This document shows, piece after piece, positions 46,759 through 57,800 of a DNA stretch of 64,000 bases. Both the position numbers and the translations under genes were made by a program. Source of the DNA: Smittia aterrima (Eukaryota; Arthropoda; Insecta; Diptera; Chironomidae); contig CP093830.1 in NCBI GenBank assembly GCA_033063855.1, positions 2,108,854 to 2,172,853 of the forward strand, read 5' to 3'. Numbering within the stretch: position 1 is the first letter of the stretch; every line of letters starts with the position of its first letter. A model generated the notes under the pieces. The model did no database searches and was not told the DNA's origin. It saw only the letters and a list, made by a program, of their open reading frames with translations.

Positions 46759-47205
46759 GTAAAAAAAAAGTTTGCTTAAGAAACTTTGAAGAAACTGGGA
46801 CTTTTATTTAAAAACTTTATATTCACAAAACAATTTGTTAAAGAAAAAACATTTCCAATTAAAGTTTCGTTAGATCAGAAAGTTTTACGATAAAGAAAAG
46901 TTCTGCTCAAGTTATGAAACATAATTTATTTTGTGATTAGACTCAGGTAACTGCAATCTTGTGGAAACGGAAGCTTGTGAAAGTCTCAAGTCACTTGAGA
47001 ATATAATTCTCAGCATAATAATTAAATGTTTCTGACATTTTAATTAAATTTAATTTTTTTTCTTTCTTTTAATTAAGGTTCAATCTACGCTCGAAAGTAT
47101 TCGGTACAGCACAGTTTGATTGCTTATCAAAATAATACAATGATGAGTGTCCAACCGTTATCAAACCCCTCGACTAGCATTTTAATGAGAATGAATCGAG
47201 ATTGA
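46011..47205 (+). CDS. dsx: doublesex-like transcription factor with two tandem DM domains
   Basis: Two coding exons, 46011-46758 and 47078-47205, join in phase to 291 residues. DM domain 1 has ligands C10, C13, H16, H25, C29, C34, C36, C39. DM domain 2 has C115, C118, H121, H130, C134, C139, C141, C144, each exactly 105 residues later. Over the 37-residue cores about 21 positions are identical. Residues 205-250 (LFFMIQSLYEKYG, then LIYAFADLANGNWREIEKSL) match the DSX UBA-like dimerisation domain. The first exon ends at GAGAAAG|GTAAAA, the position where fly dsx splits into sex-specific exons. DM proteins bind DNA as dimers and direct sexual differentiation. Start chosen at 46011, just before DM1; an acceptor-like TTATTGTAG ends at 45979. 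This is either dsx itself with a duplicated domain or a dsx paralogue. No male exon was identified. Confidence 0.85.
47078..47205 (+). CDS. dsx: dsx-like terminal exon resembling the female-specific exon
   Basis: It follows a strong pyrimidine tract and AATTAAG acceptor and starts in the matching phase. It encodes SIYARKYSVQHSLIAY, which aligns without gaps to the fly female DSX segment around EYSRQHNLNIY, then a Ser/Asn/Met-rich end and TGA at 47203-47205. AATAAA signals follow at 47333 and 47365. I did not find convincing copies of the 13-base Tra/Tra2 response element downstream. Confidence 0.72.
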
Positions 47206-47332
47206 GTCGTTAAAGAGAACATCAAGCTGACTGGTCATGTTGAGAAAAAGAAAAGACTTCATTCGTTCAATTGAAAGATAACACTGCAGTTCCATCTACA
47301 ACTTGAGATAAAATTTTACAATCCTTCGAACA

Positions 47333-47370
47333 AATAAACTTCTAACCTCTCACATGGTGTGACTAATAAA
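47333..47370 (+). terminator. Poly(A) signals of the dsx-like gene
   Basis: Two AATAAA hexamers at 47333-47338 and 47365-47370 lie about 130-165 bases after the stop of the terminal exon. Confidence 0.5.
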
Positions 47371-50300
47371 CTTTTTATTTCTGTCATTCGAAAATTTATT
47401 TCTAGATCATAAAGCAATGTCGACATATGTTAAAGAGGCTTGAGAGCAATTATTGAGAAAAGTTTATATTTTGTTGGGATATCAAAATCAAGGAGCGAAA
47501 AGCTTTAGCAACGCAAATGGTTCAGAAATGAAAAATTTCCATAAAAAAGCGCAATCGAATGGAGCAGTATTTTAAACCTGTCCATAAATTTTCAATCTAC
47601 TTACGAGACTGAATTCAATAACGGAAGGATTGTTTTCATCGATATTCAGACCGATATTTCTTTTAAAAAAAACCTTTCGAGACCTTTTTCTTTCGCATCC
47701 TCATGCTCCGATTTATTTTTTTGCTTTGATCGACGGAAAGATTGGGAAAATAAAATTTCTGCTTACCTAATCAATTTTCCTAGAATAAATTTTCACACAC
47801 GATAGCTTCATTGATGATTTGAAAAACTCCGGAAACGTCCAAACTGAAAGGGCCGAGAAATTATCATAACCAGCGTCATTGTCATTTGTCAACACTGTTG
47901 ACTCAACAGTAAAATATAATTTTTTATTTGTTGGCTAGTTTTCGACTCAAATTTATTTACAAGTTGTTTACAGCTTCCATTATACTTTTTGTCCGTTCAA
48001 AGTTCAATTCAAGCTTTGACGCTTTCATACAAAAATCTTTTCTCGAGAATCACAAAAGAATTTCGCTCGAAATCAATTCGGAACGAAATTGTTTGTCAAA
48101 TACTTGCAAAGAAATGTTGAATCGAATGAGAAAGAATGTAGAAAGTAATAAAAGTCATCGTTACTTTAGGAAATTTACGCAATTTTTACCAGCCAGGGAA
48201 AAATGGTTAAAGGAATTTTCCGTTTTCCAAAAAATGTGGATAACGTGGAAAATCACAGATAAAAGTTCAACATTTCTGTTCGATTTCTTCTTGCGGCTTT
48301 AAAAGAGTAAATGCAAACACACTCCCTCGCTTCCTTTCATGAGAAACTCTGCCTTCTCAATAATCACGTCGTTGTCAATTCTCGCTCTTTCATATCAACG
48401 ACCTTTATCTATTTTAATTTCCTTCTGAACGGCTGTCGTCCAAACAAGAATTCAGTGAGATGTCAACGAGAAAATTTGATTATTTCAGTTCCAATTGGCA
48501 ACGTAGGAAAGGAATTTCATCAATGTTCCTTTGGCAATGTTCAAGGAAATTCCTTCAAGGTTTTTACGAATGAAAGCTTTTACTTTTTTTCTCAGAAAGC
48601 TTTCAACACAATTTTATTTCTCCTTTATTCTTCCTCACCAAGAAAGAAAGCAGCCAATGTGAATGCGTTTTCTCAAAAACGTTTTAATTTTTTTTAATCT
48701 TAATTTGTTCCTCTTTCGAATTTTGTGTTTTAAAAACTTTGAGATTTCGCTCAATTTTTCTTAATCGTAATTTAAAATTAACTTGTTTGATATATTTGAT
48801 CGTCTATGAAATATAAACTATGTTTGATCATCGAAAAATTTAGATTCATCTACTAACTAGCGAACTAATAGGCTAATAGTTTGATCCATAAGAATTTTCA
48901 TTGTTTGTTTGGGAGTTATCGCTGATATTTCATCTCAGCAGCCTTCGCTTCATCAAGTGAACATCATCGTCGGGAAAATAAGAAGAGCAATTGAATAAAA
49001 TTTCAATTCGATTTTGAAATTCATTCGATTATTTTTTATTAAACTACGGAAATTTATTCCACATTTTCGCTATCAACGCATTTGCGTGGTTTTTCTCGAA
49101 ATGACAAGGTTGGAAAATTAAATTTAAATTTAGAATAATTGTGGCAGTTCAATCTGAATTGTTGAACTTTGTTGAACTCAAGAGTTTCTTAAGTTTATTT
49201 TAACTTTTGATTAGAAAATTGTATCTTCATAGAAATTGTTCTCTGTAATTTCGACGGCAACTTCATAAAGCACGTCACAACCTTTTCACAAAACGAAAGT
49301 GACATTTGCAAAATTATTCTTGGAACTAATGGATGTGACACACTTTCTGAATGTTCCCTTGTTTTTTGGTGAAGGCTAAAGTTGCGTCAATAAATATTTG
49401 TTTAGACATTTTCTTCTAAGTTTCTCCTTCAACTATTTTTATCAAATATTCAACTTTCTCGTTTCCACGATAGATTCATAGTCAAACCTTGAAAATGTTC
49501 CCCTGCATTCATTCCTCGAGCCAAAGAAACTTTACACGATTCTTTCAGCCAATTAATTTTCCTAGGCTTTTCTTATTTATAAACTAGCTCAACACCCTAG
49601 TGAGAAAGAAAGTTTTCCTCAATAAGTTTCGTCTGAATCATTTATTGGTTTCCATTGTTAATTCTTTCGCATTCTGATGTGTGATTTCGGTGAACAAAAA
49701 AATTGGGTTCTCGTGCAACATCCTGAGCTGAAAGTCGGAAAGAAAGTTCAAGGCCAACGTAATGAATGATACGAAGGAGAGAGAGAAGTAAAAGGCAATA
49801 ATGTCGAAAGCGACGTCGCTCAGGAAAAGAAAAAAAAATTCCGGATGTAAGTCATAATCCTGGGATGAAATTAATATCGCATCATCGTATAAACTTTTAA
49901 TTACAACGTAGCGCTGCTTCCCTCTTATTTAATTGCGTTCGTTGCTGATCCAATTAAAATTTTAGAAGTGTCCAAATTGGAACGACCCATTAAATAATTT
50001 CTAATAATTAAAATTAATGAGGGGATCGCATTAATTATCAACAAATGCTTTCACTCCAACTCAATCAGATGTTTCCAAATGAATTCATGCTTCAATGAAC
50101 TATGGAAGCGTCAATAACATTTAAAAGTTTTTTGCCTCAAAGCACAAAAGGAAGTAAGAAAGCTTTTAAAAGCTTTCCAATTGAATAATTTTCATTGAAA
50201 GCTTTTGAGTTTGGTTCTATCAATCAAGTTCTTTAGAATTTCTCGAACAACATTTGCGTATCTCCTCCTTCATTGCAGCGAAAGCAACGAACAATCTGAC

Positions 50301-50790
50301 TTTTCGAATGGGATAGGCTTTTAGAATTAAAATTGAATTTTTATTTCTTCCATCCGCCACCCATTGAGCGTCATAAATCTTTCCCTCGCGAGTAAATTCA
50401 TCCTTTCAACACAAAAAAAGAGGAAACGACAGACGCAAGAAAATTGGATAAAAAGTTGACGATAAGACATTATGAAGCCTCGAACTTTTCTCCTTTTCGC
50501 AGTGTCATGTCGCTCTGAATAGAATAATGAACACAAGACGCTTCCTGTTACAGAATCTCGCGTTTTCATCGAGCTCACGCTCACACTCACACTTTAGACT
50601 TGATCAGCCGGCATGTGACAAGACTTGCCGCCGGTGCTACAAGAGTTAACCAGTTCGTGAGATAACAATTGAAAACATTTTCAGGTTTGTTGCAAAAGTT
50701 TGCTACAAAAACATTTTTCTTTCGTAGAAAAAAACTTTAATGCGGGTAGAAAATTTGTCGTCAACAGAGAACATTGAGTTCACTTTAATA
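47371..50790. other. Intergenic gap between convergent dsx-like and NMDA receptor genes
   Basis: No convincing exon was found. Two adjacent plus-strand open frames (47928-48302 and 48311-48697) have Phe/Lys/Ser-rich, non-conserved translations. A male-specific dsx exon might be expected in this interval or beyond, but I could not recognise one. The left part of the receptor 3'UTR (minus strand) occupies the right edge. Confidence 0.45.
50340..50345 (-). terminator. Candidate poly(A) signal of the NMDA receptor gene
   Basis: AATAAA on the minus strand, about 450 bases after the stop codon at 50791-50793. Nearer ATTAAA variants also exist, for example at 50782, so the real site is uncertain. 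Confidence 0.3.
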
Positions 50791-51883
50791 TCAAGGCGGA
50801 TCTTGTTTCTTTTGTTTTCCGCCAGGTTTTCCATTAAGAAATTCGTGAATCTCCGATTCCGTTCGATGAGTGAGGTTGAGCAAATCTTCTTTTGAGAGTC
50901 GACCCAACGGAATGTTGGCATTTGATAAACGTGGACTCTTGTTTCGCGGTTGAATTGTTGCGTAAGTTGGATCATCCATTCCCATGTCATCGTCGTCGTC
51001 TTCTGAGTAATTACGAGATTTTGAACGTGGCGAGGGGACGGGACGAACATTTAACGAATCGTTGCTTTGTACTTTCATGAAGCTGTCGTTTGGATTATTC
51101 GTTCTTACGGGCCTTTGCGCAACGCTTGGAACCTTCGGTGGTTTAACTTTTGGTGGCTTTTTGCTTGTTCCGTGCTTCTCTTTGAGCTCTTCGTGTAACT
51201 TATCGCGAAGTACGGCTTTACTGTTGTCGAGTTGGAAGATTGCAGGATGTAAAGATTCGCGATAAGACTCTTTAATTGGTTCTCGGAGTGGAAGAGTCGA
51301 TTGGTTCTCGAATGTCACTTGATGCTTGCTCTCATAAACGTCCATGCTTATCGGCTTTCGTTTTGATTTGACTTTTGAATTCTTCTTCATTGGCAGAGCA
51401 GGCTTAATCTCATCGATTGCTCCGCTAAACGTATCGAATTTACTCTTCTCCTCTCGTGTGTTCTTATCGAGATCGTCAGCAGATTTCGTTAATCCAACTT
51501 TGCCTGAGAACGTGTCAAACTTTGAGCTCTCGGACTTTCCAAATGTTTCGAATCGATGACCAAGGTCAGGCGGTGAGTTAGCAAGATCGCTAGCGATATC
51601 ACGACTAAGTCGTCTGCCAATTGTGTCAAGTCGCTCTCCCAAAATGCTATCGGTACTGAATCGTCTAACATTGAGACTTGATGAGTTCGAATTCGATCGT
51701 GAGTGACCATCACGTTTTAAACTAAAGATTCTCAGTCGAGGACTAGATTTTGGTTTTGTCGATGGAGCTGATGATGCAATTGATTGAACATCTGGGTTGG
51801 GACTTGGACACTCATTTGGCTCAACTTCGGGGACAACTGCAAGTGTCGGAACAACTGGTTGATCCTTCTCTTCTTGTTGAACT
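50791..51883 (-). CDS. Nmdar2: Nmdar2 exon 15: cytoplasmic tail and stop
   Basis: Residues 1471-1834, a disordered Ser/Pro/Lys-rich tail. It contains RRFS and RRLS phosphorylation consensus sites, two copies of KFDTFSG and a related RFETFGK, proline-rich SH3-like stretches (KKPPKVKPPKVP) and an acidic DDDDDMGMDD patch. Ends GKQKKQDPP with TGA at 50791-50793. It lacks a clear class I PDZ-binding C-terminus. Confidence 0.92.
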
Positions 51884-54800
51884 CTGTTGAAAAAGAAACT
51901 CACAATTTTGCCAGAAAAAAAGAATAAATTGTCTCTTCACCTTCTTATCTCTTGAATCATCTCGAAGAACTGAGCCTTACTTTTACGTCTTCGTCGCTGT
52001 TCAATTTCCTTCTGGGAACAAACATTTCATCAATCTTCCGAACGATGTGTATGTGTCTTATCTCAATTTCACTCACCCGTTTGACGCTCTTTTGGAACAA
52101 ACTAGTGATATGACCTTTCCTCAATGTATTTACAAGCTCACGAGCTGCATGATGAGGAGATACCAGCTCGACGCAATTAATGAAGCGATACAATTTCTAA
52201 ATCAACGAGATTCAATGATTTCAAATTATTGAAATTAAATTTTAATTAAGAACTCACTTGACTGAAGAACATTATGTTGCGACTTCTCCAAACTGATCCC
52301 TTAGGCTGATGTCTGAGAATCGGCAAATAATATTTGAAGAACAAATGCTCGAAGATTAAAATCAAAATTCCAAGAACCATTCCCAGACCCAACATTAAAT
52401 AAACTCCAGCCACAGCGGCCACTCCGAGTGGCCTTGGCTGCACGATTTCAATGTGGTCTTCATCTCGATAACAAGGCAAACCGCCGTACCACTTCTCAAC
52501 GAGAATATCCAGATAGCCATTGCTGGAATATTTCGCAATCAAAGCCGAAATTGATTCCTTCAATGGAAAACCTTTGCTCATTCCAATCGCGTACGTATCT
52601 TCAACATAGTTCTCTCCAATCCGTCGTAACTGGCAGCCGTGATCTGATCCACGATAGTAATCCAAGATTGGTGAATCAGCCATTAATAAATCGATTGAAC
52701 CATTTCTAAAGAAACGTGTGAAACGATAAAATTGAAATTGATTCATTCGATCTTTGAGTGTTCAATTAAAAATTACTTCAAGCCATGAATTCCCTCTTCA
52801 ATGCTTCCGAACGTGTACTTCTTCATTCTCTCCCACAGGTGTTTGTCATTCTTTTGAATGTACGACTCAGCTGCCGACGAGCGCGGAATCCCAACACGCT
52901 GTGTCATGAGCTATAAATTGAGATTCATTTATAAAAACACAAACGCCATGCTTCGCCTGCTAACTCACTGATGTGTCATATGTGTTGGCAGCATTGTGAA
53001 AAAATAATCCAGCAATGAGAGCGGCGATGTTAGCTGTGTAGCTGGCAATGAAGATGACGCTGAAGCCGCCCCAAACGTTTATCAAAAACTTGTTCGGCCA
53101 AGATTTCGGTGCTTTAAAAGCCACTAAATGTCCGCATAGCAATCCCCACATCACCCACAGCGCTGTATTGTTCAAAATAAAAATGATAAAGTTTCATTGT
53201 TTAATGGCGCGAGCTTGATAATTTATGTGGCAAAGTGTTGGCAGTCTCTCTGTTTATCTTTAAAATCATAAACAACTCACCGGATGACAAACTGAAGTTC
53301 TTACTGCGCTGACGGCCCCAAGGATTAAGCCCAAAAGGTGAAAGCCATTCATAGATTGCAACTGCAACGGCTGTTAAATTAAGCCAAATGAAGATGGCTA
53401 TCCACAGTTCGGGTGAGAATGGCATGAGAAATGCCAAAAGCGGAATATCCGTCTTAACCTTTGGAGCAGCCAACAACGACACGCCGCTGTGAAAGTAAGG
53501 CGCGCTGAAGTCAATCACCTCGGCACGCGACCTGTAAGGAAAAGAGAGAAGAAAGTCAATTTAGTGATGAATTGGAAGAAGCGATGTGTTAAATTTACTT
53601 GGAAACGCTCAACGGAGCGAATGACATGTCAGCTGAACCAACAACTAAATCACCAACAATTCCATTCCACGTCGATTGATCATGTGCCTTCCGGTTGAAT
53701 CTTCTATTGCTCTTGTCGATTTGTTCTTCATCGCGTTCACGGTCTCGGTCTCTCAGGTGTTCTTGAATCGCGTCGATAGGTCGATTGACTTCAGGATTGA
53801 AGAACGTACTTTTCTTCATTTGCTTCGAGCCAAATAATTCATCACTGACGATATAAAGAATGTAACCGAATCCTAGTTCTGAAGCAACATTATCCAATAA
53901 ATCCATAGATAATCCGTAGCAGCATCGCGTTCTAACATAAAAGACAAAATCGTATTAAATGATTTCGATAAATTGTCAGCTTTTATTTTCATTGAAAGAG
54001 ATTTTCCATTCATCGTTTGAAAATAAGAATAAGCTTTCGTTGATTTCAAAAGGAATCAGGTGCCGCTCGACGATTACATAAAAAAATCTCCTCCCACGCA
54101 TCACTTTTCAATCAAAAACTTCGCTCACTTGTACGAAACTTTTTCTTCTGATTTATTTTCCTCATTTGGTGGCATTTGATTGCCATGCTCGACAGCATCT
54201 TCTTCGTGTCGCTCTTTTGTTTCAATGGAATTAAACATTAGAGTGAGATTGCGTGTTCCTGTGAAAAAAAAAGTTTCAGAAGAAATTGAGTTTACTTTAC
54301 TTATTAATGCAATTTTAAGATGGATAACCTGAAGTTGATAGACGATGACATGGCAGCCCCCGTAGGCATAATCCATCCTCGTCGAGATTAGATTCCATGA
54401 CAAATGGAGGCGATAAAGATGTCACAACGCGAAAAACGGATCGCGCTCTTGTGGACAAACCTGAGACAACGATATCGCCTCCGGGCCTAGAAGAATGATT
54501 AAAGATTTATGAGACTTCCAGAACATTCGTTAGACATTCTTTTTTTTTATTTTACCAGACAATCGTGTCTAGATGAACTTTTCGTCCAAGTACCAGACCG
54601 ACGCGTCGCCATTTAGTTGCCTCCGTGGGCTCCGATTTTATTGGCGACTCGTTAAGTTCTTCGCGTTGTCTGGTTTGCTGTTGAGAACTTCGTTTGCTGT
54701 TGCTCGGAACTAAATTTAGAATTTCGAAGTTTGATATGAGAGATTTCTCCATCGACGAGCCAGGAAGATTCCGACCCGACAAAGCTAAAGTGACAGCTTC

Positions 54801-57800
54801 TCTCAAATACCTTTTTAAATAAGTGATTTAAGCTTTAGAGAGTGAGATTGAAAGTTAAGTAAGCGAACAAACCTTGCAAACAACTCTGATCGTTTTACAT
54901 CAGCACGACTCGGTAAGCCAAAGCAACCTCCTTTATACTGCGGAGTTCCACGAACAATCTTCGTCTTATCATTCTGATTTCTCAGATTATTCTCCCACCA
55001 AGAGTTTTGTCGCTTTTGAATTTCGATTGTCCCACCCACGTTCAATGCACGGACTAATTCTCGATTTCCCATCGCGTCTGAAGCACTTCCAGTATCATTT
55101 ATTTTAATAAGATTATCTTGTTTTATATTATCGTTATTGCTTTTGTTTCTATCATCGCTGCGGTGTGAGTTTAGGTCACTTACGTGTTGTGAATAATTTT
55201 TGTTTGTTAGATTATCAATAAATTTTGAGTTAGAATTGTTAGCTTTACTACTACTGTTAACCAAATTTGGAATTGATGTTTTGGACGCGGTGTCTCGTTT
55301 ATACTTTCGAGATCCTCGTGCGTTGTTATGTCGACTGTTAACATTCACGTTCGATTTATTCTTTTGCTTTTTATTTCGCGAATTATTATTTGTCTCGTCG
55401 TAATCATAATCATCGCCACTCCAACTATCAGCCCAATTGTTTTTTTGTCCTTCTGCCTTTCCACCAGAAGCTTGTCGAAGCTCTTCGTCTAACTCAACTC
55501 GATTCCAAGTTGATGCAAACAAACGAACAGCTGAACGAACAAAAACTCTATCGACATTCATCTTGATGTGACGCAACGCTAATAATCCAACCGGAAAATC
55601 TTTAAAGTGGTGGAAGAAAACGTGCGAGGAAACGTTGAATGTCGATGGAAAGTTATCAGCACGTTTTGCTTTTAAATCGTTTGACGACTCCGCATAATTA
55701 TCCAAATCTAATTCATCGTTCTCATCGAAGACTTTTGTAAACGGAACCTGATCGAGAGTCGTCGTCGATGGCTTATTATTACGATTCGAACTTTTCCGAT
55801 TAGCTTCTGTAATTTTTGTGTCGGGCAAGGGGCGTCGTGTGGTCGTTGAAGTTAACGACTCAGGCTCAGGTTGGAACGGATTACTCTTCTCGTAATCATA
55901 ATCGTCGTTCTCATCGGAATCACCTCGTAATACATTCCCGTCTTCGCCTTCACGTGCCTTTGTGTAAGGATCGAAATAATTGGCATCAAACTCATGGCTA
56001 TTGATATTTTTAATGTTGAGATTATTAACCTTCCCACTTTCGACACTGCCCGTGTAATCGTTATCGAGTTGTTGAGTATCTCTTAACTTCGTTCTCGCTC
56101 TTTTCTCTTTATTTCCAACTCGACCCTCACTCATGTCACTACCAAATTTATTATCGCTCTTTAGAAAGCTTCGTTGAGGCAAAATGGAAGGAATTCCGAC
56201 GTTCTCTTCGTCTCCTTGCTTCCTTAACCCAATGATGTGATGAAAGCGATTAGTGTTCGTGTTGAGTGATTTATAACGCGTGCTGTTCTGTCCAAGACGT
56301 TTATTTCCTGACTGCGATTTTTCGAACTTCGACTTGCGGCCACTAAACTCATCATAACTACTTTTGACGCTTCCTAATTGGTCCTTGTCATCGATGTTTG
56401 GTAAACTGTTTGGTTGGAAGAACTCGGCAGTTGAGCTTATGTCAGCCCAGATCCAAATGAAGTGTCCGCCAGTCATTTTCAGACGCTGAGCTTCAGACAT
56501 CACGCGGCGAGCAGCGCTCAGATCACAGAGCAGGAGAACGATGCCACGTGTTGAACGAGAGATTTTGGCAAGTTGCCTGTTTACCGAACAAAATTTTGTG
56601 AATTAATTTCAATTTTATAGTTCTCGTAAACGAGAAAATTGTTTCCGACTAAATCAACATTTATTTAACTTACCTAAAGACATCATCCTTGTTGGTCGAC
56701 AGTGGCAAAATTGTCGGCGACAAAGGAGACTTCTTTAAAATTCCTCCTAAGCTTCCGCCTAACACCATCGTCGAACCGATGTCAGAAAGCGCAAAGAACG
56801 AGTGCCAATGAGTCTGAAATATGTCGAGAAAATTAAAAATAAACACTCTCTCTCTCTTCAAATGTTTTCATAGGAACTGGAGTGTCATAATCAAAAGATC
56901 AACTTACTTGTAAGAAGATTGCCCTAATTGCTTCTAGAATCTCCTTTGCCGACGGTTGGAGCGTAGCTTGAAGGTAGTTCTGAGCCTGTAAACATGAATG
57001 ACATGAAAAGTTTAAGCTTTGAGCGGATGCAAATTTAATCTCACAATCTGAAAGGAAATAATGATGTGCTCAACGGATTGTGACTACGTAGTGTCAAGTG
57101 AGGATTTTACGTGAAGCGTTTTGAATTTTTAAAGAGCTTCAAAGTGAATTCCTGAGCATCATACATATTAAGTTACAATAGAAAATGGAGATTGAATGAA
57201 TTATTAAACATTTTACACATGGAAAAGGATCCTTGGTTCAATATTTGATTATGAAGTCAAATGCATTTTCAAGTTCCTTTAGGTGAAAAGATATTTATCC
57301 GTAATAAGATTACATGAGCAAATATAAAAAGCTTGCTCTCTAACAACTTCCGAAAGATTCTTCTTCCAATGCTTTCTCTTAGTTCATGCTGCATCTTGCT
57401 ACTTGAAAACTTAAACGAACAGAAGCTAAGTAGTTCAGTGATGATATTTTCTTTGAAGTGTCGAGTTCATTCGAAGCAATTACTGTTAACAGAACTTTTC
57501 AATTCGAAGAGAAAATTAAAAATCTCTTGAAGAACAAGATTTCCTCTCGATTGCTGTCAACTGAGTTTGAAGACAAAGTTTTCCTCTAAAGTATTTTAAA
57601 GTTATTTTCTGACTTAACTACAGACAAGTCAACGCTCTCTGACAAAAGCCTTTGAGATTCCATCGTTAGTTCAACCCCTTAATGATCCGTTATGAACATG
57701 TAATCTGATCCCTTTTATAGCTCGACGTGAATAATTTGAAAATTATTGATTTATGTGGGACTACACTTCTCCTTTACAACACAATTAAACGAAGGATGAA

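Noticed and set aside
47928..48697. Two adjacent plus-strand open frames (124 and 128 codons) after the dsx-like gene
   Set aside because: The first lacks an ATG start. The translations are Phe/Lys/Ser-rich without domains, and no splice or poly(A) signals define them. I also tested the TGGCTAG acceptor at 47938 as a male dsx exon and found no similarity to male DSX.
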